From an uncultured Alphaproteobacteria bacterium (GTDB taxonomy: Bacteria > Pseudomonadota > Alphaproteobacteria > RF32 > CAG-239): a stretch of DNA of 49,628 nt. Location of the stretch: NCBI GenBank assembly GCA_944393175.1, contig CALXZH010000019.1:1-49628 (forward strand), given 5' to 3'. Each line of letters opens with the position of its first letter. Within the stretch, counting starts at the first letter, position 1. The notes below the pieces were generated by a model. The model was not told where the DNA came from. It saw only the letters and a list, made by a program, of their open reading frames with translations, and searched no databases. Both the position numbers and the translations under genes were made by a program. Shown piece after piece: positions 1 through 7,214 of this stretch.

Positions 1-290
1 ATATGATAACGAACACCAGGCAAGTCTTTTACACGGCCTCCTCTAATCAGCACCACTGAGTGTTCTTGTAGGTTGTGACCTTCACCAGGGATATAGCTGA
101 TTACTTCAAAGCCGTTTGTCAAGCGTACACGAGCAACCTTACGCAAAGCGGAGTTCGGTTTTTTCGGGGTAGTTGTATAAACCCTTGTACAAACACCACG
201 TTTTTGCGGGCACGCTTTCAAAGCAGGAACTTTGTTTCTTTTCACTTTGGGTGTTCGTGATTTACGAATTAACTGATTAATTGTAGGCAT
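1..290 (-). CDS. rpsL: 30S ribosomal protein S12, 3' end cut by window edge
   Basis: This is the first 96 residues of S12, a decoding-centre protein of the small ribosomal subunit and normally the first gene of the str operon (rpsL-rpsG-fusA-tuf). The start ATG is at 288-290, preceded by an AAGGA-type ribosome site. The translation begins [10 protein letters not shown] and contains the hallmark [20 protein letters not shown] and [10 protein letters not shown] stretches. Lys43 and Lys88, the classic streptomycin-resistance positions, are both unmutated, and Asp89 (methylthiolated by RimO in other bacteria) is present. The gene runs off the left edge, so the rest of the str operon is not visible. 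No gene lies upstream on the same strand until the far end of the window. Identification is certain. Confidence 0.97.
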   Translation of the reverse strand, partial: MPTINQLIRKSRTPKVKRNKVPALKACPQKRGVCTRVYTTTPKKPNSALRKVARVRLTNGFEVISYIPGEGHNLQEHSVVLIRGGRVKDLPGVRYH

Positions 291-329
291 CACTAATTTC
301 CTTAAAATTAAATTACATCTTGTTTACAT

Positions 330-370
330 AAAAAACCCGATTCACAAAAGCCACTGGCCTTGCAAACGGG
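330..370 (-). terminator. Intrinsic terminator hairpin in the rpsL leader (attenuator candidate)
   Basis: On the minus strand a long hairpin occupies 370 to 336: CCCG pairs with CGGG at the base, an imperfect middle of A-U and G-U pairs follows, and a GCC/GGC tip closes on AGT. Six T residues (335-330) follow at once. It lies between the rpsL promoter (465-493) and the rpsL start (290). No gene upstream on this strand needs terminating, so premature termination (attenuation) is the natural reading. On the plus strand the hairpin has no T-run. Confidence 0.55.
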
Positions 371-377
371 GGAAAAA

Positions 378-416
378 CTACCACAAACCCCAATATCCAG
401 GCGGGGAAAGCGTCAT
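378..416 (-). CDS. Possible 12-residue leader peptide upstream of rpsL
   Basis: A short ORF on the rpsL leader transcript reads MTLSPPGYWGLW and stops at 378-380, 8 bases before the terminator hairpin. It has a Pro-Pro pair and two Trp codons (9 and 12), the last just before the stop. A GACAAGGAGA purine run lies at 431-440, but the 14-base gap to the ATG is longer than ideal. Position and composition resemble leader peptides of translation-coupled attenuators. It could equally be a chance ORF. Confidence 0.3.
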   Translation of the reverse strand: MTLSPPGYWGLW

Positions 417-464
417 TTTAATTAAACTTATCTCCTTGTCTCACAGAGTTCAAAGATTGAGCGC

Positions 465-493
465 ATAGTAGATGAAGGATGCGCAATAGTCAA
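465..493 (-). promoter_or_regulatory. Sigma-70-type promoter of rpsL
   Basis: On the minus strand TTGACT (488-493) is followed by a 17-base spacer and TACTAT (465-470). Predicted transcription starts near 458, giving an mRNA leader of about 165 bases before the rpsL ATG. That leader holds the short ORF and the terminator-like hairpin. Confidence 0.6.
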
Positions 494-869
494 CTAGTTT
501 TTGCAAAAAATTTCATAAATTTGAGTCTAAAAAACTTTTACCTTTCATTAACCTTTATTGCACGCCTCTTTCTAGGCCTTTTGTCGGAGTCATTTTCACA
601 AATTTTACGAGTCGCAAGCTTTTTGTTGCCGTTTAGCTTTTGAGTCAATTTGAGTCTAATATATTCTATTATTATATCCAAACACTCGACCTATATTTAG
701 AAAAAGCATTTTTTCATCATGCCAACAAATTTTCTCAATCACAAAACCAAGAACTCCTTTGGCAAAAATCGTGCCAAATTAGAACAACTCCTAAAAATAT
801 CTTGCGTTTTTAAGGATAAGATATTACGTTCAAAACATCTCTGATTGTTTTGATAAGTAAGGATACGAA
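494..869. promoter_or_regulatory. Divergent rpsL/kdsD intergenic region rich in GANTC sites
   Basis: No gene is seen in these 376 bases. They contain five GAGTC sites (523-527, 587-591, 609-613, 642-646, 652-656), which match the GANTC target of the alphaproteobacterial CcrM methylase. The 13-mer AATTTGAGTCTAA occurs twice (519-531 and 648-660). A weak plus-strand promoter for kdsD may be TTGAGT (640-645), 16 bases, TATTCT (662-667). The kdsD start is preceded by AAGGA. Confidence 0.5.
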
Positions 870-1829
870 ATGACTACAGATACAGACTTACAATCCGCCC
901 GTCGAACCATAGACAAAGAAATTGAAGCTCTTCGCATGATGGAAGATGAGTTAAACGGCAATTTAACCAAAGCCTTAGACTTAATGCAAAATACCAAAGG
1001 GCGTGTTATTGTCACCGGAATGGGAAAATCCGGCCACGTCGGTTCAAAAATAGCCGCCACTTTGGCCTCAACCGGCACTCCGGCCTTTTTCGTTCACCCC
1101 GGAGAAGCCAGCCATGGTGACTTAGGAATGCTGACCGAAAACGACGTTGTTTTAGCAATATCGAATTCCGGAGAGACCAAAGAACTTTCAGATATTATCA
1201 CTTACTGTAAGCGCTACGGAATTCCGCTTATTGCCATTACCAAAAATCCCAACAGCACACTGGGACGCACCGGCGATATTTTACTACAGCTACCTGATGA
1301 CGGAGAAGCTTGCCCACTGGGATTGGCACCGACATCATCAACCACCGCCACCATGGTTTTGGGAGATATTTTAGCTGTTTGCTTGCTTGAGCGCAAAGGC
1401 TTTTCCAAAACTGACTTCAAACAGCGCCACCCCGGAGGCAAACTGGGTTCTTTCCTGCAAAAAGTATCAGACTTAATGCATAAAGGAGAAGAAATGCCTT
1501 TGGTTTATGACACGGCCTCCATGCAGGAAGCGCTGCTCATGATGACCTCAAAAATGCTCGGTTGTGTTGGTGTCATTGATAAAGATCGTCATCTTTTGGG
1601 TATTATTACCGATGGTGACTTAAGGCGTTGTTTTTCTCCGGACATATTAACCAAAAAAGCATCGGAAATCATGACACATTCGCCCAAAACCACCACTCCC
1701 GACATTCTTGCTGTTGAAGCGGTTAAACTCATGAATGAAAAAAAGATTACCCAATTATTTGTAATTGATCATGACCAACCCGTAGGAGTTATTCATTTGC
1801 ATGATTGCCTGAAAGCAGGAGTAGCCTAA
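870..1829 (+). CDS. kdsD: Arabinose-5-phosphate isomerase (KdsD/KpsF family)
   Basis: Interconverts ribulose-5-phosphate and arabinose-5-phosphate, the first step towards Kdo for lipopolysaccharide, in the cytoplasm. The 319-residue protein has the full family layout: an N-terminal SIS sugar-isomerase domain (about residues 40-180) with GMGKSGHVG at 50-58 and the SNSGET motif at 98-103, then two CBS domains (about 205-319). His82 and His187 (in RHPGGKLG) match active-site histidines known in the E. coli enzyme. The ATG at 870 follows an AAGGA site. It leads an operon with lptC starting 2 bases after its stop, so Kdo precursor synthesis and LPS export are co-transcribed, an arrangement common in proteobacteria. 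Confidence 0.95.
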   Translation: MTTDTDLQSARRTIDKEIEALRMMEDELNGNLTKALDLMQNTKGRVIVTGMGKSGHVGSKIAATLASTGTPAFFVHPGEASHGDLGMLTENDVVLAISNSGETKELSDIITYCKRYGIPLIAITKNPNSTLGRTGDILLQLPDDGEACPLGLAPTSSTTATMVLGDILAVCLLERKGFSKTDFKQRHPGGKLGSFLQKVSDLMHKGEEMPLVYDTASMQEALLMMTSKMLGCVGVIDKDRHLLGIITDGDLRRCFSPDILTKKASEIMTHSPKTTTPDILAVEAVKLMNEKKITQLFVIDHDQPVGVIHLHDCLKAGVA

Positions 1830-1831
1830 AC

Positions 1832-2503
1832 GTGTTTGACACACAAAAAATAGATGCCTATTTCAACGGTGAAAAGGATTTATCCTCGCCGACAAAGGAA
1901 TCTCCGAGTTCTCGCGCCAGAATAATGCGATGGCTAAAAATTGCGCTACCGAGTATTGCCGCACTTTTAATTGGTTTACTCATCATCATGCCCGGAATAC
2001 AAACAGAAGGTGATCGCTTGGCCGTAGACGTCACGCGCCCAAAAAAAGGCGAATTGGAAAAGCTCCACATGGAAAAAACAGCCTTTTACATTACGGATGC
2101 CAACAACAAAGTTAACAATTTTAATGCTGACAATATTGATGAAACCGAACCCGGTTCAAAACTTCTGAAATTAAAAAACCCCAGTGGAATTTTACCTAAT
2201 GCGGACAACACTTGGGTCAATATTCAATCTCCCTCGGGCTACTACAACCAAAACACCTCTTTACTGCACTTGTTACAGGGGGTAGAAATTTTCTATAGCA
2301 GCGGGGGCACTGCCACCAGCCAAGAAATGTATTTTGACTTCAAACAATCTAAAGCATACAGTCTGTTACCGACCACGGTTGACGGAGAAGACGGACATAT
2401 TGAATCGCAAGGTTTTGAATATTACCAAGATAAAGATTTGCTAATATTTACGGGCAAGACTCACATCACCATACCCGAAGAACAAATAAAAGGGGACAAT
2501 TAA
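1832..2503 (+). CDS. lptC: LPS export protein LptC
   Basis: Single-span inner-membrane protein that hands lipopolysaccharide from the LptBFG transporter to periplasmic LptA. I chose the GTG at 1832 (223 aa) because GCAGGAG lies about 10 bases upstream; a TTG at 1805 would overlap kdsD by 25 bases and has no better ribosome site. After a polar N-terminus there is one hydrophobic segment (IALPSIAALLIGLLIIM), then a periplasmic beta-rich domain with the LptC-type pattern of NFNADNIDE and SPSGYYN strands. It overlaps lptA by one base, so translation is probably coupled. Similarity is by fold pattern and context rather than strict motifs, but the kdsD-lptC-lptA-lptB order makes the call firm. Confidence 0.9.
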   Translation: MFDTQKIDAYFNGEKDLSSPTKESPSSRARIMRWLKIALPSIAALLIGLLIIMPGIQTEGDRLAVDVTRPKKGELEKLHMEKTAFYITDANNKVNNFNADNIDETEPGSKLLKLKNPSGILPNADNTWVNIQSPSGYYNQNTSLLHLLQGVEIFYSSGGTATSQEMYFDFKQSKAYSLLPTTVDGEDGHIESQGFEYYQDKDLLIFTGKTHITIPEEQIKGDN

Positions 2504-3408
2504 TGCGCATATTCTTCATTACATTTGCATTGCTTTTGACACTTACTTCAGGGCTGCGAGCCGAAGAAATTCACTTAACTGCTGATGAAAAAGTGGAATG
2601 GTACCGTTCGGAACAAAAGATGGTAGCCATAGGCAATGCGGTTGCCACCAAACAAGATATGAATGTTCGGGCAGATAAAATGACTGCCTACTATGAGCAA
2701 GCAAAAACCCAAAGCGGCACAAACATCAAAGATGTTCACGCCGTAGGCAACGTAATTATGACATCGCCCTCTGCAAAAGCCTATGGCGACACCCTAGATT
2801 ATGATTTAACCAAAGACGAAATGATTTTAAGAGGCTCTCCGGTATCAAAAATTGTCACCACCGATAATAAAACCATAACCGCAACGGATAATATCACTTA
2901 CTATCCGTCTCAAAACAAAGCGATTGCCCTCGGAGATGTTGTGGCCAAAGATCCGGAAAGTACAATTTATTCAAACAAAATGATAAGTTACTTCACCAAA
3001 AATTCTCAAGGACAATCTGAGCTTGAAAAAGTTGAAATTTATTCAGACAAGAAACAAGTTAAAATTGTCAATGAACAAGCCGTCGTTACGGGAGAATGGG
3101 GCGTTTACCTGCCGCAAATTAACAAGGTACGCCTATACAAAAATGTTGTTATTAACCAAGACGGCAATATTTTGCACGGAGACTCTGCCGAAACCGACCT
3201 CAAAACAGGCATTAGCCGCGTCTTTTCCAACAAAAAAACCGGTAAACGCGTCTCCGGCGTCTTTATAGAAAAAGATAAAGACGAAAATAAAGGAAAAGAT
3301 ACGTCAAAAAAAGAGGAAACAAAAGGAGTCCAACCAACCAAAGCAACTTCTACCTCAGATAAGTCGCAAGACAAAACTGAACCCACGAATTGGAATTTAA
3401 AAGAATAG
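2503..3408 (+). CDS. lptA: LPS transport periplasmic protein LptA, long form
   Basis: Periplasmic bridge protein that carries lipopolysaccharide from LptC to the outer membrane. A signal peptide is clear: MRIFFITFALLLTLTSGLRA followed by EE. At 301 residues it is much longer than the roughly 185-residue E. coli protein. Residues about 22-110 (HLTADEKVEWY, AVGNVIMTSPSAKAYGDTLDYD) form one OstA-type beta-jellyroll, and about 115-245 (ITATDNITYYPSQNKAIALGDVV, HGDSAETDLKTG) look like a second. The last 45 residues are a Lys/Glu/Thr-rich tail of low complexity. The gene sits between lptC and lptB in one operon, 12 bases before lptB. Confidence 0.9.
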   Translation: MRIFFITFALLLTLTSGLRAEEIHLTADEKVEWYRSEQKMVAIGNAVATKQDMNVRADKMTAYYEQAKTQSGTNIKDVHAVGNVIMTSPSAKAYGDTLDYDLTKDEMILRGSPVSKIVTTDNKTITATDNITYYPSQNKAIALGDVVAKDPESTIYSNKMISYFTKNSQGQSELEKVEIYSDKKQVKIVNEQAVVTGEWGVYLPQINKVRLYKNVVINQDGNILHGDSAETDLKTGISRVFSNKKTGKRVSGVFIEKDKDENKGKDTSKKEETKGVQPTKATSTSDKSQDKTEPTNWNLKE

Positions 3409-3420
3409 ACAGGAAACGCC

Positions 3421-4167
3421 ATGAATAAATATGACACACCGCAAGTCTCCACATTGGAAGTATTTAATATCGGCAAAAAATATAAAAATCGTCCGGTATT
3501 GCGCAATGTTTCCCTCAACGTAAGACGAGGAGAAGCCGTTGGTCTGTTAGGGCCGAACGGTGCCGGCAAAACCACCTGCTTTTATTGTGTTACGGGATTG
3601 ATTACACCGGACTACGGCGATGTTCACATTGACGGACATGATATTACCAATTTACCGATGTATCGCCGTGCCCGCATGGGTATCGGCTATCTTCCGCAAG
3701 AAGCATCTATTTTTCGTGCCTTAACGGTTGAAGAAAACATTAAAGCCATTTTAGAGATTGTCATTGAAGATGAGAGCCAACGGGAAAATATGTTGGAAGA
3801 ACTTTTATCCGAATTCTCCATTGCCCACCTACGTAAATCTCCGGCAATAGCACTTTCAGGCGGTGAGCGTCGTCGTTTGGAAATTGCCCGCGCATTGGCC
3901 AGCCAACCGAATTTTATATTATTGGATGAGCCCTTGGCCGGTATTGACCCGATTGCCGTGGGAGAAATCCGCAATCTGGTATCTCAATTAAAACATCGCG
4001 GTTTAGGAGTTTTAATTACCGACCACAACGTCCGCGAAACCTTAGACATTACCGACCGAGCCTATATTTTGCACGGCGGCACGGTTCTTATGGAAGGTAA
4101 CCCCGAAGAAATCGTCAACAACAAAGAAGTTCGAAAAGTCTATCTGGGTGACAACTTCTCTATGTAA
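3421..4167 (+). CDS. lptB: LPS export ABC transporter ATPase LptB
   Basis: Cytoplasmic ATPase that drives lipopolysaccharide extraction together with the membrane proteins LptF and LptG, which are not encoded here. All ABC motifs are intact in the 248 residues: Walker A GPNGAGKTT (44-52), Q-loop Gln93, signature LSGGERRRLEIARAL (145-159), Walker B FILLDEP (165-171) and the H-loop His202 in ITDHNVRETL, a sequence characteristic of LptB. The C-terminus keeps the KVYLG motif (239-243). The ATG follows an AGGAAA site, and rpoN starts 20 bases after the stop, so the operon continues. Confidence 0.97.
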   Translation: MNKYDTPQVSTLEVFNIGKKYKNRPVLRNVSLNVRRGEAVGLLGPNGAGKTTCFYCVTGLITPDYGDVHIDGHDITNLPMYRRARMGIGYLPQEASIFRALTVEENIKAILEIVIEDESQRENMLEELLSEFSIAHLRKSPAIALSGGERRRLEIARALASQPNFILLDEPLAGIDPIAVGEIRNLVSQLKHRGLGVLITDHNVRETLDITDRAYILHGGTVLMEGNPEEIVNNKEVRKVYLGDNFSM

Positions 4168-4187
4168 AATCAGGAGAAGATAAATTT

Positions 4188-5681
4188 ATGGCATTAACTC
4201 CCAAAATAGAAATCAAGCAGTCCCAATCGCTGTTGATGACTCCGCAACTTCGACAAGCGATAAATCTGCTGCAAATGAACAATTTGGAGTTAAATGACCT
4301 CATTGCAGAAGAATTAAACGCCAATCCCCTCTTAGACAGAGAAGATGACAGATTAAGCCAAATTCAGGATACGACCGTTCCCTCTATTAATGACCCGGAG
4401 GAAACTCTGCCGCCATCAGAAGAAGTCCCCTCAAACGACATAGACTATGATAATAATTTTGAGGACGACTTTGGAAGTGACCGCGCCGGCTATGATGATA
4501 TTCCGACCGACGCCGATTGGAAAGACTATCACCAACAAAAGATTGCCCGCACGGATGAAGATTTTGACTATTTTGAACAACGCCTGTCCACGCAGAAATC
4601 TCTCTATAGCTTTCTGGATGAGCAAATCTCACTCAAATTTAAGACACCAAAAGAAAAACTAATAGCATCAAGGCTCACCACTTTCTTAGATGCGGCAGGA
4701 TATTTCCGCGGCAATCTTACCGAAATTTCTGCCAAATTAAACATTCAAGCAAGCTATCTGCAAACGATTCTGAAACAGTTTCAAACATTTGAACCCTCCG
4801 GCATTTTTGCCACATCGTTGCAAGAATGCCTCAAAATTCAACTTCAAGACAAAGACCGTTATGACCCATACATGGCATTTTTGCTTGATAATCTAGACCT
4901 TGTAGCTGAAAAGAAATATAAAGAACTCAAAAGGATAGGTAATTTTTCGGATGAAGATTTAGCCGATATGCTGAGTGACTTAAAATCCCTCAATCCCAAA
5001 CCGGCAAGCAGTTTTGACTATGACTTAACCTCTTATGTTATTCCCGATGTTTATGTTTCCGCCAACAAATACGGAGAATATATCATAGAATTAAATTCTA
5101 AATCATTGCCCAGAGTTTTAATTAATCGAGAATACTATAGCGAAATAAAAAATTTAAGCACAAAGAACAAAGAAGCCAAGAGATACCTAAAAGACAAATT
5201 AAGTTCGGCCAATTTTTTAATCAAGGCGCTGCACCAAAGAGCCACCACTATTTTAAGGGTCAGCGAGGAAATCGTCAAATTTCAACGTGATTTTTTTGAA
5301 AAGGGCGTAGATTACCTCAAACCGATGTTACTGCGCGACATTGCCGAAGAGTTAGAAATGCACGAAAGCACGATTAGCCGCGTAACGACGCACAAATATA
5401 TGCACACACCGCGAGGTATATTTGAGCTTAAATATTTCTTCTCATCTGCTGCCGGCAGCTATAGCGGAGACGAAAACACATCCGTAACCGCCATCAAACA
5501 CAAGATTAAACAATTAATTGATGCAGAAACACCGGATAAGATTCTCTCGGATGATATGATTGTTGAACTCTTGGCGCGGCAAGGTATAAAAATTGCACGC
5601 AGAACCGTTGCCAAATATCGAGAAGGAATGAATATTTCCTCATCAGCCCAAAGAAAGAGAGCTAAACGTCCAAATTCTTAA
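4188..5681 (+). CDS. rpoN: RNA polymerase sigma-54 factor
   Basis: Alternative sigma factor that directs polymerase to -24/-12 promoters and needs AAA+ activators. The 497-residue protein has the glutamine/leucine-rich activator-interacting region I (QSQSLLMTPQLRQAINLLQMN), an acidic region II (about 55-125), the core-binding domain, a helix-turn-helix (LRDIAEELEMHESTISRVT) and the RpoN box ARRTVAKYRE at 470-479, which reads the -24 element. Its start is set by AGGAGA 11 bases upstream. Linkage to lptB, hpf and ptsN is widespread in proteobacteria and fits co-control of nitrogen and PTS-Ntr functions. No sigma-54 activator is encoded in the window. Confidence 0.97.
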   Translation: MALTPKIEIKQSQSLLMTPQLRQAINLLQMNNLELNDLIAEELNANPLLDREDDRLSQIQDTTVPSINDPEETLPPSEEVPSNDIDYDNNFEDDFGSDRAGYDDIPTDADWKDYHQQKIARTDEDFDYFEQRLSTQKSLYSFLDEQISLKFKTPKEKLIASRLTTFLDAAGYFRGNLTEISAKLNIQASYLQTILKQFQTFEPSGIFATSLQECLKIQLQDKDRYDPYMAFLLDNLDLVAEKKYKELKRIGNFSDEDLADMLSDLKSLNPKPASSFDYDLTSYVIPDVYVSANKYGEYIIELNSKSLPRVLINREYYSEIKNLSTKNKEAKRYLKDKLSSANFLIKALHQRATTILRVSEEIVKFQRDFFEKGVDYLKPMLLRDIAEELEMHESTISRVTTHKYMHTPRGIFELKYFFSSAAGSYSGDENTSVTAIKHKIKQLIDAETPDKILSDDMIVELLARQGIKIARRTVAKYREGMNISSSAQRKRAKRPNS

Positions 5682-5798
5682 TAGTTTCCACAGATGACTT
5701 GCTTTTGTAAGAAAGATAATATATATTGACTTTTAGAGAAATATAGGATTATCTCTCAAAAGAAAAGTTTTAATAATTTAATTTGTAAGGTAAAGATT
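5682..5798 (+). promoter_or_regulatory. rpoN-hpf spacer with possible promoter and inverted repeat
   Basis: This 117-base spacer contains TTGACT at 5726-5731, 17 bases before a poor -10 (TTATCT), and alternatively TTGCTT (5699-5704) 17 bases before TATATT. An imperfect inverted repeat, TTTTAGAGA (5730-5738) with TCTCTCAAAA (5752-5761), overlaps the region. A promoter for hpf-ptsN is plausible because HPF is usually induced separately, but I cannot pick one site. Confidence 0.3.
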
Positions 5799-6365
5799 AT
5801 GAAAATTACATTGACAGGCAAACAGGTTGATATTGGAGACAGACTCCGTAAACATGTTGAAGAGAATGTATTAAATTCGGTAAACAAATATTTTCCGGCT
5901 CCGATTAGCTGCACTGTAGCATTTTCTAAAGACGGTGATGAATTCGGCGCAGAAGTAACTGTTCATCCGGCGAAAAACATTGTCTTAAAAGGCTCTGGCT
6001 CTGCCGGTGATCCCTATACAGCATTTGACAATGCGAATGCCCATATTGCCACCCGTTTACGCCGTCACAAAAACAAATTAAATGATCACAAAGGCAAAAC
6101 CGGTCTGGCAGAAATGGCAAATGAAGCAGTATTTCCTCTTCATGAAACCGAAGACGAAATGGACATTGATGAAAATGCCCCGATAACCATTGCCGAAACG
6201 GAAGCCAACATTCCGGTCTGCACTGTCAGCGAAGCGGTAATGTATATGGACTTGGTAAACGAAGCCGCCATTATGTTCCGTAACAGCGCAAACAATCACA
6301 TCAGCATGGTATATCGTCGTAAAGACGGTAACATTGGTTGGGTAGAACCCAAAGCTGAAAAATAA
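5799..6365 (+). CDS. hpf: Long-form ribosome hibernation promoting factor
   Basis: Binds the small subunit in the mRNA/tRNA channel and pairs idle ribosomes into 100S dimers. The N-terminal S30AE domain (about residues 1-100) starts MKITLTGKQVDIGDRLRKHV, and the C-terminal dimerisation domain (about 136-186) contains VSEAVMYMDL, FRNSANNHISMVYRRKDGNIGWVEP. Having both domains makes it the long form (188 aa), which can dimerise ribosomes without RMF. A middle acidic linker (about 113-135) separates the domains. The gene lies between rpoN and ptsN, the usual alphaproteobacterial position, 26 bases upstream of ptsN. Confidence 0.95.
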   Translation: MKITLTGKQVDIGDRLRKHVEENVLNSVNKYFPAPISCTVAFSKDGDEFGAEVTVHPAKNIVLKGSGSAGDPYTAFDNANAHIATRLRRHKNKLNDHKGKTGLAEMANEAVFPLHETEDEMDIDENAPITIAETEANIPVCTVSEAVMYMDLVNEAAIMFRNSANNHISMVYRRKDGNIGWVEPKAEK

Positions 6366-6391
6366 AGAACTACAATAAGGCATAAAGAACA

Positions 6392-6838
6392 ATGAGACTT
6401 TCCGAAATAATGTCCGTCAATTCAATTGTGCTGTCATTAAAAGCCAACAATAAAAGACAATTACTTCAAGAATTGGCCCAAAAAGCATCTGAATTAACAG
6501 GAATTAATGATCGAACAATATTTGACACCATACTTGAAAGAGAAAATCTGGGCTCGACCGGATTTGGCGGAGGCACGGCATTGCCGCACGGCCGCTTAAG
6601 CGAGTTAGATAAAGTTTTTGGACTATTTGTTCGTCTTAATTCACCGATAGATTTTGATGCAATAGATAACAAACCGGTTGATTTGGTATTTTTATTGTTA
6701 TCTCCGGAAAGCAATGGTGCTGACCACTTAACGGCATTAGCTCAAATTTCTCGCATTCTTAAAGATGAAGAAACATGCACAAAGTTGCGTGCGGCATCAT
6801 CAAAAGACGAGATTTATGCCCTGTTAACCAACTGCTAA
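6392..6838 (+). CDS. ptsN: PTS IIA-like nitrogen regulatory protein
   Basis: Cytoplasmic EIIA-Ntr domain protein, a phospho-acceptor of the regulatory PTS (PtsP-NPr-PtsN) that controls potassium transport, stress and nitrogen responses rather than sugar uptake. The 148 residues contain the conserved phosphorylation site His66 in GGTALPHGR and the FGLFVRL and VDLVFLLLSPE strands of the family. It ends the operon that starts with kdsD, and is followed within 10 bases by a strong bidirectional terminator. No ptsP or npr gene is present in the window. Confidence 0.95.
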   Translation: MRLSEIMSVNSIVLSLKANNKRQLLQELAQKASELTGINDRTIFDTILERENLGSTGFGGGTALPHGRLSELDKVFGLFVRLNSPIDFDAIDNKPVDLVFLLLSPESNGADHLTALAQISRILKDEETCTKLRAASSKDEIYALLTNC

Positions 6839-6844
6839 AAGAAC

Positions 6845-6875
6845 AAAAAAGCTCCGAAATTCGGAGCTTTTTTTT
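6845..6875. terminator. Bidirectional terminator between ptsN and the DUF1150 gene
   Basis: GCTCCGA (6851-6857), a short loop and TCGGAGC (6861-6867) form a stem flanked by six A on the left and eight T on the right. It can end both the ptsN transcript and the opposing DUF1150 transcript. Confidence 0.9.
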
Positions 6876-6886
6876 GCATTTGCGCT

Positions 6887-7114
6887 TCAATGCACGGATG
6901 TAGGTTTTAAATCATTTTGCTTTGCCATTATAAAAGCAAAATCGCGGTTATCAGTTGCCGCAAGTTTTGTTCCGTCCGCCGCACAAATAAACCACATTTC
7001 TTTTCCGTCACGAATATCACTTTTGATAAAAGCAACATCTTCATCATTCCAACGACACAATTCTGCTTTAATCTCTTGAGACAATTCTGCCGATTTCAAG
7101 TTTTCTTTAGACAT
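6887..7114 (-). CDS. DUF1150 family small protein
   Basis: A 75-residue soluble protein of the alphaproteobacterial DUF1150 family, whose function is not established. Family features seen are the CAADGTKLAATDNRDFAF block (about 45-62) and the C-terminal AKQNDLKPTSVH, which closely follows the family consensus ending in a ND-L-P-SVH pattern. The ATG follows a GAGGA site. It is transcribed towards ptsN and shares the terminator at 6845-6875. A possible promoter (TTGTTA, 16 bases, TATATT) lies in the AT-rich 100 bases shared with the divergent kinase gene. Confidence 0.85.
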   Translation of the reverse strand: MSKENLKSAELSQEIKAELCRWNDEDVAFIKSDIRDGKEMWFICAADGTKLAATDNRDFAFIMAKQNDLKPTSVH

Positions 7115-7214
7115 GATAAAAAATCCTCAATATTTTAAATTTATTAAGATAATAGCAATATAAAGATTAAATAAAGACTAACAAATTATCTTTCGGCAAA
7201 AAAGGATTCGGCCA

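Noticed and set aside
1805..1831. TTG start for lptC overlapping kdsD
   Set aside because: The GTG at 1832 has a better placed GCAGGAG site and avoids a 25-base overlap.
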